From NCBI GenBank assembly GCA_017394765.1, contig JAFPXF010000077.1, positions 1 to 29,202 on the forward strand: a DNA stretch of 29,202 nucleotides. The letters run 5' to 3'. The position numbers were made by a program, and so were the translations under genes. Shown piece by piece: positions 1-8,359 of the stretch. Under the pieces are notes generated by a model, which was not told the DNA's origin, did not search any database, and saw only the letters and a list, made by a program, of their open reading frames with translations. This DNA is from Bacteroidales bacterium. GTDB taxonomy: Bacteria > Bacteroidota > Bacteroidia > Bacteroidales > WCHB1-69. Position 1 is the first letter of the stretch. Each line of letters opens with the position of its first letter.

Positions 1-205
1 CGGCGCGGGAGAAGGTTGAGACGAGGGTGTGCGTTGCTCGCCGCGAAACGGGTGTGGGGTTCAACGAGCCTGCGTGAGGGATTGCAACGGAAATGATTTT
101 GGTGGGAATGCGTTCCCTGGCGAGACGGAGGTTCCGCTTGACGCTTCGCGTCTCGCGGAATGGTGGTGGTGTCTAAGCCAAAATCATTGCAGTGGAAAGC
201 CCGAC

Positions 206-280
206 GGCGCGGCGGCATTTAATGGTGTATGCGAAGGCAACGTGATTCCGCGCCGCCGCGCCGGCACGCCCAAATAAAAA
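206..280 (+). terminator. GC-rich hairpin, possible terminator
   Basis: An 11-bp perfect GC stem (206-216 with 252-262) encloses a 35-nt loop and is followed closely by an A-rich tract (about 272-283). On the plus strand there is no T-run, so an intrinsic terminator is uncertain. The structure could equally be part of the repetitive element at 70-275. Confidence 0.3.
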
Positions 281-379
281 AAAGGATGCAAAAGCCCTGA
301 CTTGTGCCATCAGGTATATAATTCCTATTTTTTTAGGGGGAAAAATGCACGGTGAGACAAACAACAACGGCTTTTTTTG

Positions 380-387
380 TAGTTTTG
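380..387 (+). promoter_or_regulatory. Putative -7 element (TAGTTTTG)
   Basis: This matches the Bacteroidota -7 consensus TAnnTTTG and lies about 100 nt upstream of the small lipoprotein gene. No good TTTG -33 element is visible at 19-21 bp spacing, so confidence is moderate. Confidence 0.4.
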
Positions 388-490
388 CCGACGAATATTA
401 GTAAAAAAACAGTCAGCTATGTTTTATTGGTTTTGGCGAGAACAAGAAGAGTAAAAATATATGGAAGAAGTCAAGAAACGCATACTTAAT

Positions 491-970
491 ATGAGAAAGG
501 GGGTTGCATTAAAAATCACGACATTTTGCATCCTAATGGCTTGTTTGCTACAGTCGTGTGGTTATATCTTGCCTGACCCAATTCTTCGGGAAAGAAAAAG
601 AAAACAAATCGGGAAATATGTCATTGACATGGAACGGACAGAATGGGGTGAATACGAGGCCGAGAAGGATAATTATAAGGACTTGACCATTGTTTTCAAA
701 AAAGATAAGACTTTTGAGGTGAGTCGTCCCGTCCCCTTTTTGTTAGACACTACAGGTCGGTATGTTATTAGAGGTAGAGGAAAATTGAGCGATATCCGCT
801 GGTCAAGTTTAATAGAAAAATATGGTTATGATTATAAGGGCGATTGGTTATGGGAATGTTGGGAGGACTCTCCAGGTGATTCTGTCACAGCTATCATAGG
901 TCCACCCCCTCAACAGAACGAGCAACGTCGAATACACAAGCTCTATTTCAGGAAGGTGGGTCACTTTTAA
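491..970 (+). CDS. Small lipoprotein of unknown function
   Basis: The protein begins with a lipoprotein signal peptide: basic start (MRKG), hydrophobic core, then LLQSC, placing the lipidated Cys at residue 23. I chose the ATG at 491 because it puts the signal peptide at the N terminus; an in-frame ATG at 461 would add ten charged residues (MEEVKKRILN) ahead of it. The mature part is about 135 residues, soluble and rich in charged and aromatic residues (WLWECWED near the middle), with a proline cluster (GPPPQ) near the C terminus. I recognise no family. It stands alone on the plus strand, converging on the broken regulator gene 25 bp downstream. Codon use is AT-rich, unlike the core genes to the right. 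Confidence 0.7.
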   Translation: MRKGVALKITTFCILMACLLQSCGYILPDPILRERKRKQIGKYVIDMERTEWGEYEAEKDNYKDLTIVFKKDKTFEVSRPVPFLLDTTGRYVIRGRGKLSDIRWSSLIEKYGYDYKGDWLWECWEDSPGDSVTAIIGPPPQQNEQRRIHKLYFRKVGHF

Positions 971-994
971 CCATGCATGCCAAATACCGAAGAA

Positions 995-1976
995 TCATTC
1001 GAGCAACTTCCGTCCCTCCTCCGTGAGCACATATCGCTGCGTAGGACTGTTGGGAGAATCGGGTTGCGTCATTTCAACCAGCCCAGCCTCTAAAGCAGGG
1101 GTCAAGTAATTTTTAAGAAACTTATCGCGGCTATTAAGTTCGAGTTTTTCCATTAACACGCGTACAGGTAATTCCTCTTTATTCAAGATTTTAATGAGTC
1201 GAAGTACTTGTCCCCTTACTTGTCCCCTACTTGTCCCCTCTACTTGGTTACTACTTGATGAATGCTTGGTTACTGCAGGATCATACTCCATAGAATAAAT
1301 GGTAGTTATGAAGTGGCTGGAAGAGGACTTGAACTTCGGTTTTCGGTCCTCCTTATATGACTCCAAACTCCGAGTCTCATTGCAGATGCGCTTCAATCCG
1401 CTGCCCCGCTTCTCCATATAGTCCAGCTGGGCCATCACATCTGCCAATATCGGATTGCGTCTGTCTGATGATACTTCTTCAATGTCAAGGTCTTGCACCT
1501 TTTGTCCGTTGTACATTCCGCCGGGGGACGTAATCACCAACCTGTCATCGTAGATGTCCAAATGCACTTCGCCGCCCATCACTGTATAATCTCGGTGGAT
1601 GAAATGATTCACCAACGCTTCCAGTACGGCTCGCTCCGCATACTCCGGCTTGTTCTTTCTGCCGTCAGGTAACTTTTCCCATCCTTTACGCGTGCTCGAT
1701 TTCACGAAGTTCATCGCTTCAAGCAGGTAGCGGGTCCATACGGTCACGGATGTGTATGCTAATAGTTTCACACACGTGCTGTACATCATCCAAGCCTCTG
1801 ACAACGCCATCGTTATCAACGCCGAAGAAAAGCGAACCGCCACGAGTATTGGCAAAAGCACTTACGCTCTTCAACCAACTTTTGGGTTTCCGCTCTTCCA
1901 GCTCAACCTTATAGTCATACGCCGTACATTCTGCTACCAGAATCTTCAAATCAGCAGTGGTCTTTGTCTTTTCCAT
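995..1976 (-). pseudogene. Broken AlbA/Schlafen-domain ATP-binding regulator (internal deletion and frameshift)
   Basis: The 5' part (ATG at 1974-1976 to about 1722) encodes about 85 residues of an AlbA_2/Schlafen-type domain, with YDYKVELEERKPKSW, FANTRGGSLFFGVDNDG and RDRMDPLP. The 3' part, in another frame and ending at 995, encodes about 245 residues. They contain VLEALVNHFIHRDYTVMG and EKRGSGLKRI, typical of the HATPase_c_4 domain of these helicase-like regulators, then a winged-helix-like tail (LPVRVLMEKLELNSRDKF). Intact members usually carry well over 100 residues between these blocks. Here they meet near 1720-1740 out of frame. I infer an internal deletion that also shifted the frame. 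The C-terminal ORF could be translated alone but would lack the AlbA_2 part. Confidence 0.75.
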
Positions 1977-2004
1977 ACTTCAATCATCAAATCAAATCAG
2001 GTTG

Positions 2005-2012
2005 CAAAACTA
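2005..2012 (-). promoter_or_regulatory. Putative -7 element for the broken regulator
   Basis: TAGTTTTG on the minus strand, 29 nt upstream of the ATG at 1976, matches TAnnTTTG. The -33 region is weak. Confidence 0.4.
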
Positions 2013-2063
2013 CGAAATTTCCAGTTTAAGAAAAAGGAATTTTGATGTGTTATTTTGGACACA

Positions 2064-2104
2064 TAAAAAAATAGAGATGCATTAAATTGCATCTCTACTT
2101 TTTT
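2064..2104 (-). terminator. Terminator of tRNA-Asp
   Basis: A 10-bp perfect stem TAGAGATGCA/TGCATCTCTA (2072-2081/2088-2097) with a 6-nt loop is followed on the minus strand by a run of T (complement of 2065-2071). It lies directly behind the tRNA gene. A-runs and T-runs on both sides mean it could act in both directions. Confidence 0.85.
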
Positions 2105-2181
2105 GGCGGACCGGACGAGACTCGAACTCGCGACCCCATGCGTGACAGGCATGTATTCTAACCAAACTGAACTACCGATCC
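2104..2181 (-). tRNA. tRNA-Asp (anticodon GTC)
   Basis: The minus strand folds as a complete cloverleaf. The acceptor stem pairs GGATCGG with CCGGTCC, the anticodon stem pairs CATGC with GCATG around the loop CTGTCAC (anticodon GTC), and the T arm carries GAGTTCGAGTCTC. The discriminator base is G (complement of 2107) and the CCA end appears to be encoded (2104-2106). It has its own promoter upstream and a strong terminator downstream. Confidence 0.95.
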
Positions 2182-2200
2182 GTTTGTCGTTTTGACGGCG

Positions 2201-2233
2201 CAAAAATACACTTTTTTTCAATCACTCGTCAAA
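2201..2233 (-). promoter_or_regulatory. tRNA-Asp promoter (TTTG-N21-TATTTTTG)
   Basis: The minus strand carries TTTG (2230-2233), then 21 bp, then TATTTTTG (2201-2208), about 20 nt before the mature tRNA 5' end. This is a near-perfect match to the Bacteroidota -33/-7 promoter consensus and the best promoter in the window. Confidence 0.75.
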
Positions 2234-2374
2234 TCAGAAAATATTTTTTTCACTTTTTATATATCATTGATTTTTAATAAAATATATTGACTCCATTTTT
2301 CTTTGACCACATCATTCCCGATGCAAGCATTGTCGAAATCGACAAGATTGTTCGCAACTCCCATCATTTTTGGC

Positions 2375-2402
2375 ACCACCAACTACCAACCACCAACATC
2401 AA
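2375..2402. repeat. Heptanucleotide repeat at the end of the TonB receptor gene
   Basis: The plus strand reads accacca|actacca|accacca|acatcaa: three good 7-bp units and a diverged fourth. The array begins exactly at the stop codon of the receptor gene (2399-2401). The same 7-bp period is seen at 22907-22941 and 29081-29115 with different unit sequences. Confidence 0.7.
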
Positions 2403-4678
2403 AACCTCCACGTCATTCCAAAGTAATACAGGAACGGAAGTTGATAGATGATATCGTTTGTGGTACGGTTTACGTAGAAAATATTTTTGTAGTTATAGAC
2501 ATTGGAGAAGGAGAGACTGAGCTCCAAAGAGTGCCGCTCGCCCAAAAAGAACTTCTTCTTGGCGCCGAGGTCGAGACGGTGATAGCTCGGCAGGCGTGCA
2601 TTGTTGAAATCGGCGAGGAGGAAATAGACATCCTCGTTGTTGGAGACATAATCGTCGTTGATACCCGATGGATCGTAATGGGGATAGTATGCCTGCGTCT
2701 GCGTGAACGGGAATCCCGTGCCGAAGTTCCAGCGGAGATTCACCTCCCATGACTTGCGCTTTCCAAAAGAATAGGATGCAACGAGGTTCACGTTGTGGCG
2801 ACGGTCGAAATGCGGTGCATATTGGATCACATCGTCATTACGTTTCACCCACCCGAGGGAATAGACGAGCCATACATAGAAATTCTTGTTTTCGTACTTC
2901 ACGGTCACATCGCCACCGTATGCCTTGCCCTTCTCCCAAATGAATTCCGGGTCGGAGTCGAACATCTTATAGCGGTTGACAGAGATGAGCTGCGAGAAGT
3001 TCTTGAAATAGCCCTCCACGTTGATGAGCACATTGGGGATGGGATCATATTCGACACCGAGGACAATGTGCTGCGATTTCTGGAGATGCCCTTTGATGGT
3101 ATCCGAGCTGTTGAGCGTATAGGCAGGCAGGAGCGAGTTCCCGATGGGCGAGGAGATAAAGCCGGAGAACAAGCTGACCACGTCCTGATCGGAGGTGACG
3201 GAGACCATGTTTTGGGAATAGAGTCCGGCAGCGAGTTTGAGGCGCACCTTCTTGCTTACGTTGTACTTGACAGCCAGACGAGGCTCAGGCGAGGCCTCTC
3301 CAAGAGAATAGTAGTACTGGAGGCGGAAGCTGGGTTCCACAAGCAACTTGTTGCGGAAGTTGTACTTGAATTTGGCAAACACCGACAAGTCCGTGGTGTG
3401 GTCTTCCAGAAAAACCTCTGAGCCAAAGCGGGTGAAATAACGGTAACCGGTATTGTAGCCCACGGCTTCGATACCGACATTGAGGAGACTCTTCCCGATA
3501 TAGTAGTTGAAGGCGAGATTAAAGGTAAACCCGTCCATAGAGCTGGACCTGGGCTGGAAGAGCTTGTCGTCAAGTGTGCATCCGTATTTCGAATAGGCCA
3601 AGGAGCCCTCGATGGTGGTGGGCACATCACCGGGCACTATGAGGAAATTGGCGCCGACGCCCCAATTGGTCCAGCCATAGTCGGCAATGGAGCTGTAATT
3701 GACTTTGTCGTCAAAGCGGAACCCGAAGAGGTTCAACTTGGTGCCGTTTTGGGTGGCGAGGGTCATCTTTCCATAAAGGTCAAGGAAATTGTACGGCAAC
3801 CCGCCTTCGCCCACATACGGATAGAAGAACTTGGAAGCCTGCTGGAGGTAAGAGCCCTTGCCGGAAAGGATGAAGCTGAGGGAGGTTTTCCGGTTATCCT
3901 TGAGTTTGACGAGAGGGCCTTCCAGAAGCAGCTGCGTGGCGATGTTGCTGACATCGACTTTACCGGAAAGGCGCTTTTTGTTGCCATCGCGGGTCTTGAT
4001 GTCCATCACCGAAGAGATACGGCCACCAAATTCGGCCCCGAAACCGCCCGTATAGACATCGGCACTGCTCATGATGTCCATGTCGAACACAGAAAAGACA
4101 CCGATGGAGTGGAACGGGCTGTAGAGGATCACGCCGTCCAGCAGGAGCATGTTCTGGATGGGCGTGCCGCCACGCACATAGATCTGGCCGCCCTGATCGC
4201 CGGTGGAGATGATGCCCGGAAGCACCTGCAAATACTGTGCGAAGTCGGGCTGGCCACCGATAGAGGGCATTTTGCTCATATCCTTCGGGGTCACGCTGAC
4301 CACAGAAGTGCGCGTTTCCTGCACATGACGCTGGCCCTCTCCGAGGATTTGGACCTCCTGGATCCTGTTAGTGGAGGGCTTCAGGGAATAGCGGCGGGTG
4401 ACAATGCCATCCTTGCCGAATTCGATGGTGTCGAGCACATCCTCATAGCCGAGGTAAGAGACCTTCACCACCTGCTTGCCAAAGGGGATCTTGTTGATCA
4501 TAAAGGCACCTTTGGCATCAGACAGCGCCCCGCATGTGGTGCCAAGCACCTGAATGGTACAATACGGCAAAGTCTCTCCGTTGGAATCGTCGTATGTAAA
4601 GCCTTTCATCGCGGCATTTTGCGCAAATGCCGTTCCGAAGAAAAGACATGAAATGAGCAGTAGTACAAGTTTTTTCAT
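2399..4678 (-). CDS. TonB-dependent outer-membrane receptor
   Basis: From Met 4678 the protein has 759 residues. It carries a signal peptide (MKKLVLLLISCLFFGTAFAQ), a CarboxypepD_reg-like domain at about 20-105 (GALSDAKGAF, VSYLGYED), a TonB plug at about 120-225 (DFAQYLQVLPGI, GGQIYVRGGTP, LLLDGV, GGFGAEFGGRISS), then a beta-barrel ending in an aromatic Phe (FGMTWRF), as expected for BAM-dependent insertion. It is shorter than SusC proteins and has no SusD partner, so it is unlikely to belong to a starch-utilisation-type pair. The substrate is unknown. An ATG seven codons upstream (4699) overlaps the -7 promoter element at 4697-4704, so the start at 4678 is preferred. It follows purD on the same strand but appears to have its own promoter. 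Confidence 0.9.
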   Translation of the reverse strand: MKKLVLLLISCLFFGTAFAQNAAMKGFTYDDSNGETLPYCTIQVLGTTCGALSDAKGAFMINKIPFGKQVVKVSYLGYEDVLDTIEFGKDGIVTRRYSLKPSTNRIQEVQILGEGQRHVQETRTSVVSVTPKDMSKMPSIGGQPDFAQYLQVLPGIISTGDQGGQIYVRGGTPIQNMLLLDGVILYSPFHSIGVFSVFDMDIMSSADVYTGGFGAEFGGRISSVMDIKTRDGNKKRLSGKVDVSNIATQLLLEGPLVKLKDNRKTSLSFILSGKGSYLQQASKFFYPYVGEGGLPYNFLDLYGKMTLATQNGTKLNLFGFRFDDKVNYSSIADYGWTNWGVGANFLIVPGDVPTTIEGSLAYSKYGCTLDDKLFQPRSSSMDGFTFNLAFNYYIGKSLLNVGIEAVGYNTGYRYFTRFGSEVFLEDHTTDLSVFAKFKYNFRNKLLVEPSFRLQYYYSLGEASPEPRLAVKYNVSKKVRLKLAAGLYSQNMVSVTSDQDVVSLFSGFISSPIGNSLLPAYTLNSSDTIKGHLQKSQHIVLGVEYDPIPNVLINVEGYFKNFSQLISVNRYKMFDSDPEFIWEKGKAYGGDVTVKYENKNFYVWLVYSLGWVKRNDDVIQYAPHFDRRHNVNLVASYSFGKRKSWEVNLRWNFGTGFPFTQTQAYYPHYDPSGINDDYVSNNEDVYFLLADFNNARLPSYHRLDLGAKKKFFLGERHSLELSLSFSNVYNYKNIFYVNRTTNDIIYQLPFLYYFGMTWRF

Positions 4679-4696
4679 CCGTAAAAAATAAGGCGG

Positions 4697-4704
4697 CAAA
4701 GATA
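4697..4704 (-). promoter_or_regulatory. Putative -7 element of the TonB receptor gene
   Basis: TATCTTTG on the minus strand matches TAnnTTTG, 19 nt upstream of the ATG at 4678. It decides the start, because the alternative ATG at 4699 lies inside it. No clear -33 element. Confidence 0.6.
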
Positions 4705-4711
4705 CAAAAAA

Positions 4712-5955
<1,244 letters not shown>

Positions 5956-5959
<4 letters not shown>

Positions 5960-7329
5960 TCTTCTTGTTTTGTTATAACATAACCATGATAGCGCGTCAT
6001 CACCTCGTCAACATAGTTGACCGTATGCTTGCCCGGATAGTAACCGCATTTGACGACCGAATCGCTATAGTATTCCTTATGAGATTTCAAGACGAGATAT
6101 TGGGCCACCTCCTCCCACCTGCGCTGGTTGCCACCATACTTTTCACAGAGATTCATGGCGTCGAGGATGTGTCCGGGGCCCGAATTGTAGGAACCCGCAA
6201 CGAACGAATAGATGTCGGAAACATCCACCTTGCCATCAAAGATCCGGTAAAGGAAGCTGATATATTTGGCTCCGGCAACAAGCTGTTCCTCCACTGTGGA
6301 GGTGTCGGTGATGCCGTAGCGCGCACAGGTCGCGGGCATCATCTGCATGATGCCGAAACTGCCGCCCATGCCTAAAACATCAGAGTTGAAGTGGGATTCC
6401 TGATAGACGATGGAGGACATGAACTTCCAGTCCAGACCATATTTGTCACAAATGTTCTGAATGATCTTGTCGTAATAGGAGATGCTGTTCTTCTGTTTGC
6501 CAAATGAGTTCTGAATCAACTGCGAGGCACGGGAAAGATAGCGGGTGCAGAGCCTGTCGTACTCCTTGGTCTTTTTGAAACCGCTCAACCACTGGTTGAT
6601 GGTGTCGTTGAGAGCACCGTTGTTGCTGTTGAGCACCCATGTGCGCGGGAAATTGTCCCCGATGCGGGGGCCCAGCACAAGGTGTTTGTAGAAAGGCAGC
6701 ATGGTGATGGCCACATTGTAATTACAGACCAGATAGTCGATTTCGCCGTCGGCCAGCTGGTCGAAGAGATCCTCCACGGTGGCATCGGGGTGATGCTCCA
6801 GCTTCCAGCTGCCAGGGTTGTCCAACTCGCTGAAATCAATACGATTGGCATATTTGGCAGAGGCATGGACAACATGGGCCTTCGTGGTGTCGGGATGCTT
6901 CTCCCTGCGCATAATAAGCACCGGATAGGTATAGGAGTGCGGCTCCGACTGGGTGATGTACTCCGGCGTGAACATCTCCTTGTCGAAATCGAAGCCGACA
7001 AGGTCGTACTCGTTGGAAAAACTCTTCAGAAAGGCCTTGGCCGGGTCGCTCTCAATGGCAATGGCGATAGGACGGCCGAGCTCCTCACCCATCTTTTTGA
7101 TAAGGTCGTACTGAAAACCGATGACAGAGCCGTGATAGACAAAATAGTCGGCGGCGTGGTAGAAAATAAGGGCGGAGATGGTGTCGCTGTGCGCCACAGT
7201 TACCTCCTTCACCTTCTTGAGTTTGTCTTTAAGCGGCAAATAATCGACACGTTCGTGGGAGAAGATGAAAACACATAACAGGATTGTTGCTATGAGCAGG
7301 AAAAGGTAGCTGAGATGTTTTTTTTTCAA
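5956..7329 (-). CDS. MltF-like membrane-bound lytic transglycosylase
   Basis: 457 residues. An N-terminal hydrophobic anchor (about 7-24) is followed by a periplasmic solute-binding (SBP_bac_3-like) domain at about 40-265, then a transglycosylase SLT domain at about 290-410. The catalytic Glu is in YQESHFN (E311), followed by GSFGIMQMMPAT (322-333) and SYNSGPGH. This is the MltF architecture, which cleaves the glycan strand of peptidoglycan with 1,6-anhydro ring formation. The start is TTG (complement of 7327-7329): the next in-frame ATG would remove the membrane anchor, and a stop lies just upstream. One extra T in the preceding T4 run would restore an ATG. It follows two lipoprotein genes by 40 bp and overlaps purD by 4 bp. 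Confidence 0.88.
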
Positions 7330-7369
7330 AACATGGGGTTTGGTTCAACATGGAGATGAGGAGCAACGC

Positions 7370-7798
7370 TTAGTTGAGCTCCTCGGTCTCAATCATCTGG
7401 ATGACCTTGTGGGTCATTTCGCTCTCGTAGAGCTGGACTTGGGCATTTCCGGTGTAGTATTTGACTTCATAGCTTGTGCTGTCGGCATTGGGGATGGAAT
7501 CATGGTGCGTCACGACAACATCGAGCAATGCGGGGAAGTCAAAGACATGCACAAACACACCGTTCTCGTCGGTCGTTCCCTCGGCGCGTGCATAATCGGC
7601 GCTGGGACCGTTGGCATAACGTTCCCTGCCGACAACCACATGAGCGCCTTTCACGGCCTTGCCGGAATCGACACCGTCAAAATATTGGCATGTGATTTTC
7701 ATCGTGCAGCTGTAATCCTTAGGCTTGCAGCTGTTGAAGACCAGCAACGCAAAGCAGAACCCTACGAGACAGGGATAAATGACATTCAGTTTGTTCAT
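7370..7798 (-). CDS. Small lipoprotein of the sprA-purD cluster
   Basis: Starting at the ATG at 7798 the protein has 142 residues. It has a lipoprotein signal peptide (MNKLNVIYP, hydrophobic core, LVFNSC with Cys near residue 24). The mature part contains GKAVKGAHVVVG and TTDENGVFVHVFDFPALLDV, which reads like a carboxypeptidase-regulatory or Ig-like beta-sandwich, the kind found in many Bacteroidota envelope lipoproteins. The start lies 7 bp behind the previous lipoprotein's stop, so the two are surely co-transcribed. In-frame codons upstream would put 18 charged residues ahead of the signal and overlap the previous gene. Function is not recognised; a role at the outer membrane beside SprA is only inferred from position. 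Confidence 0.75.
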   Translation of the reverse strand: MNKLNVIYPCLVGFCFALLVFNSCKPKDYSCTMKITCQYFDGVDSGKAVKGAHVVVGRERYANGPSADYARAEGTTDENGVFVHVFDFPALLDVVVTHHDSIPNADSTSYEVKYYTGNAQVQLYESEMTHKVIQMIETEELN

Positions 7799-7805
7799 GG
7801 CAACG

Positions 7806-8294
7806 TCAATTTTGTTGGATAAGTATAATCTTGCCCTCATAATCCTGACCATCCGTCACCTTGACATCGCGCAACGTGCCCGAGAAGAAGACAGAATCGT
7901 TACCGTTGATGTCGCGAAGGGTATCGAATGCGACGAAGTTCATGACTAAAGGATGGTTGAAGCGGAACAGCACATAACCCTGGCTGTTGGTGTAGTTGCG
8001 GGCGGCCACCACAGAGTCGTTGCAGTAGTTCGTATGAGCCAAGAATGTGGTATCGATAATATATTGGCCAAGACTGTCCAAACCTGTGGTATCGACAAGG
8101 AAAGACATCCAGTGATGCGGGGAGATTCGGGATGTATCAAGGTCCACCCACACGCCAGGGATGGCTCTCGAGGTGTCTTGTTCATAGTAGCAATATAACT
8201 TGACCTCGTTAAGATGATCCTTTTTGCACTGCATCATCAGGAGTGCCATGGCGACAAATCCCAGGACCAAGTACATTTTTTTGAACTTATCCAT
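7806..8294 (-). CDS. Small lipoprotein directly downstream of sprA
   Basis: 162 residues, with the signal peptide MDKFKKMYLVLGFVAMALLM ending in the lipobox-like LLMMQC (Cys about 23). The mature region has AIPGVWVDLDTSR and NSQGYVLFRFNHPLVMNFVAFD, resembling the beta-sandwich of its downstream neighbour (both show an AI/V-G-VWV strand and a TN/TD-G-V turn), so the two may be distant paralogues. The gene lies 65 bp behind sprA, with a putative promoter in that gap. No family name can be given. Alternative: a general stalk- or Ig-like envelope lipoprotein unrelated to secretion. Confidence 0.75.
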   Translation of the reverse strand: MDKFKKMYLVLGFVAMALLMMQCKKDHLNEVKLYCYYEQDTSRAIPGVWVDLDTSRISPHHWMSFLVDTTGLDSLGQYIIDTTFLAHTNYCNDSVVAARNYTNSQGYVLFRFNHPLVMNFVAFDTLRDINGNDSVFFSGTLRDVKVTDGQDYEGKIILIQQN

Positions 8295-8316
8295 TGTATC
8301 TATTTTTAAAGAGCTG

Positions 8317-8324
8317 CAAAAATA
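8317..8324 (-). promoter_or_regulatory. Putative internal promoter behind sprA
   Basis: TATTTTTG on the minus strand (TAnnTTTG match) lies 22 nt before the ATG at 8294, in the 65-bp gap after sprA. It could drive the lipoprotein-mltF-purD genes separately. The -33 region is weak. Confidence 0.45.
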
Positions 8325-8359
8325 ATAATTTTTTTTTACGCTCGGAAATTCGACTTTGA

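Larger units (their letters stand above)
1..460. other. Non-coding left edge with a structured GC-rich element
   Basis: I see no convincing gene here. Positions 70-275 are GC-rich and full of inverted repeats. An 11-bp pair AATGATTTTGG/CCAAAATCATT lies at 92-102/178-188. Inside it is an 8-bp pair GCGAGACG/CGTCTCGC at 120-127/149-156. A separate 11-bp pair GGCGCGGCGGC/GCCGCCGCGCC lies at 206-216/252-262. The 13-mer ATTGCAACGGAAA (81-93) recurs with two changes at 186-198. The rest (280-460) is AT-rich leader for the next gene. This looks like a REP-like or structured-RNA element rather than coding DNA; short open frames here have no coding character. Confidence 0.6.

Noticed and set aside
29..277. 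An 82-codon frame in the GC-rich left edge
   Set aside because: It runs through nested inverted repeats, has no domain or signal, and its composition follows the hairpins.
2330..2345. Palindrome TTGTCG-AAAT-CGACAA behind the TonB receptor gene
   Set aside because: Stem of only 6 bp with no T-run on either strand; could be chance, so not called a terminator or operator.
2399..4678. TonB receptor as a SusC-type glycan importer
   Set aside because: It is about 250 residues too short for a typical SusC and has no SusD gene beside it.
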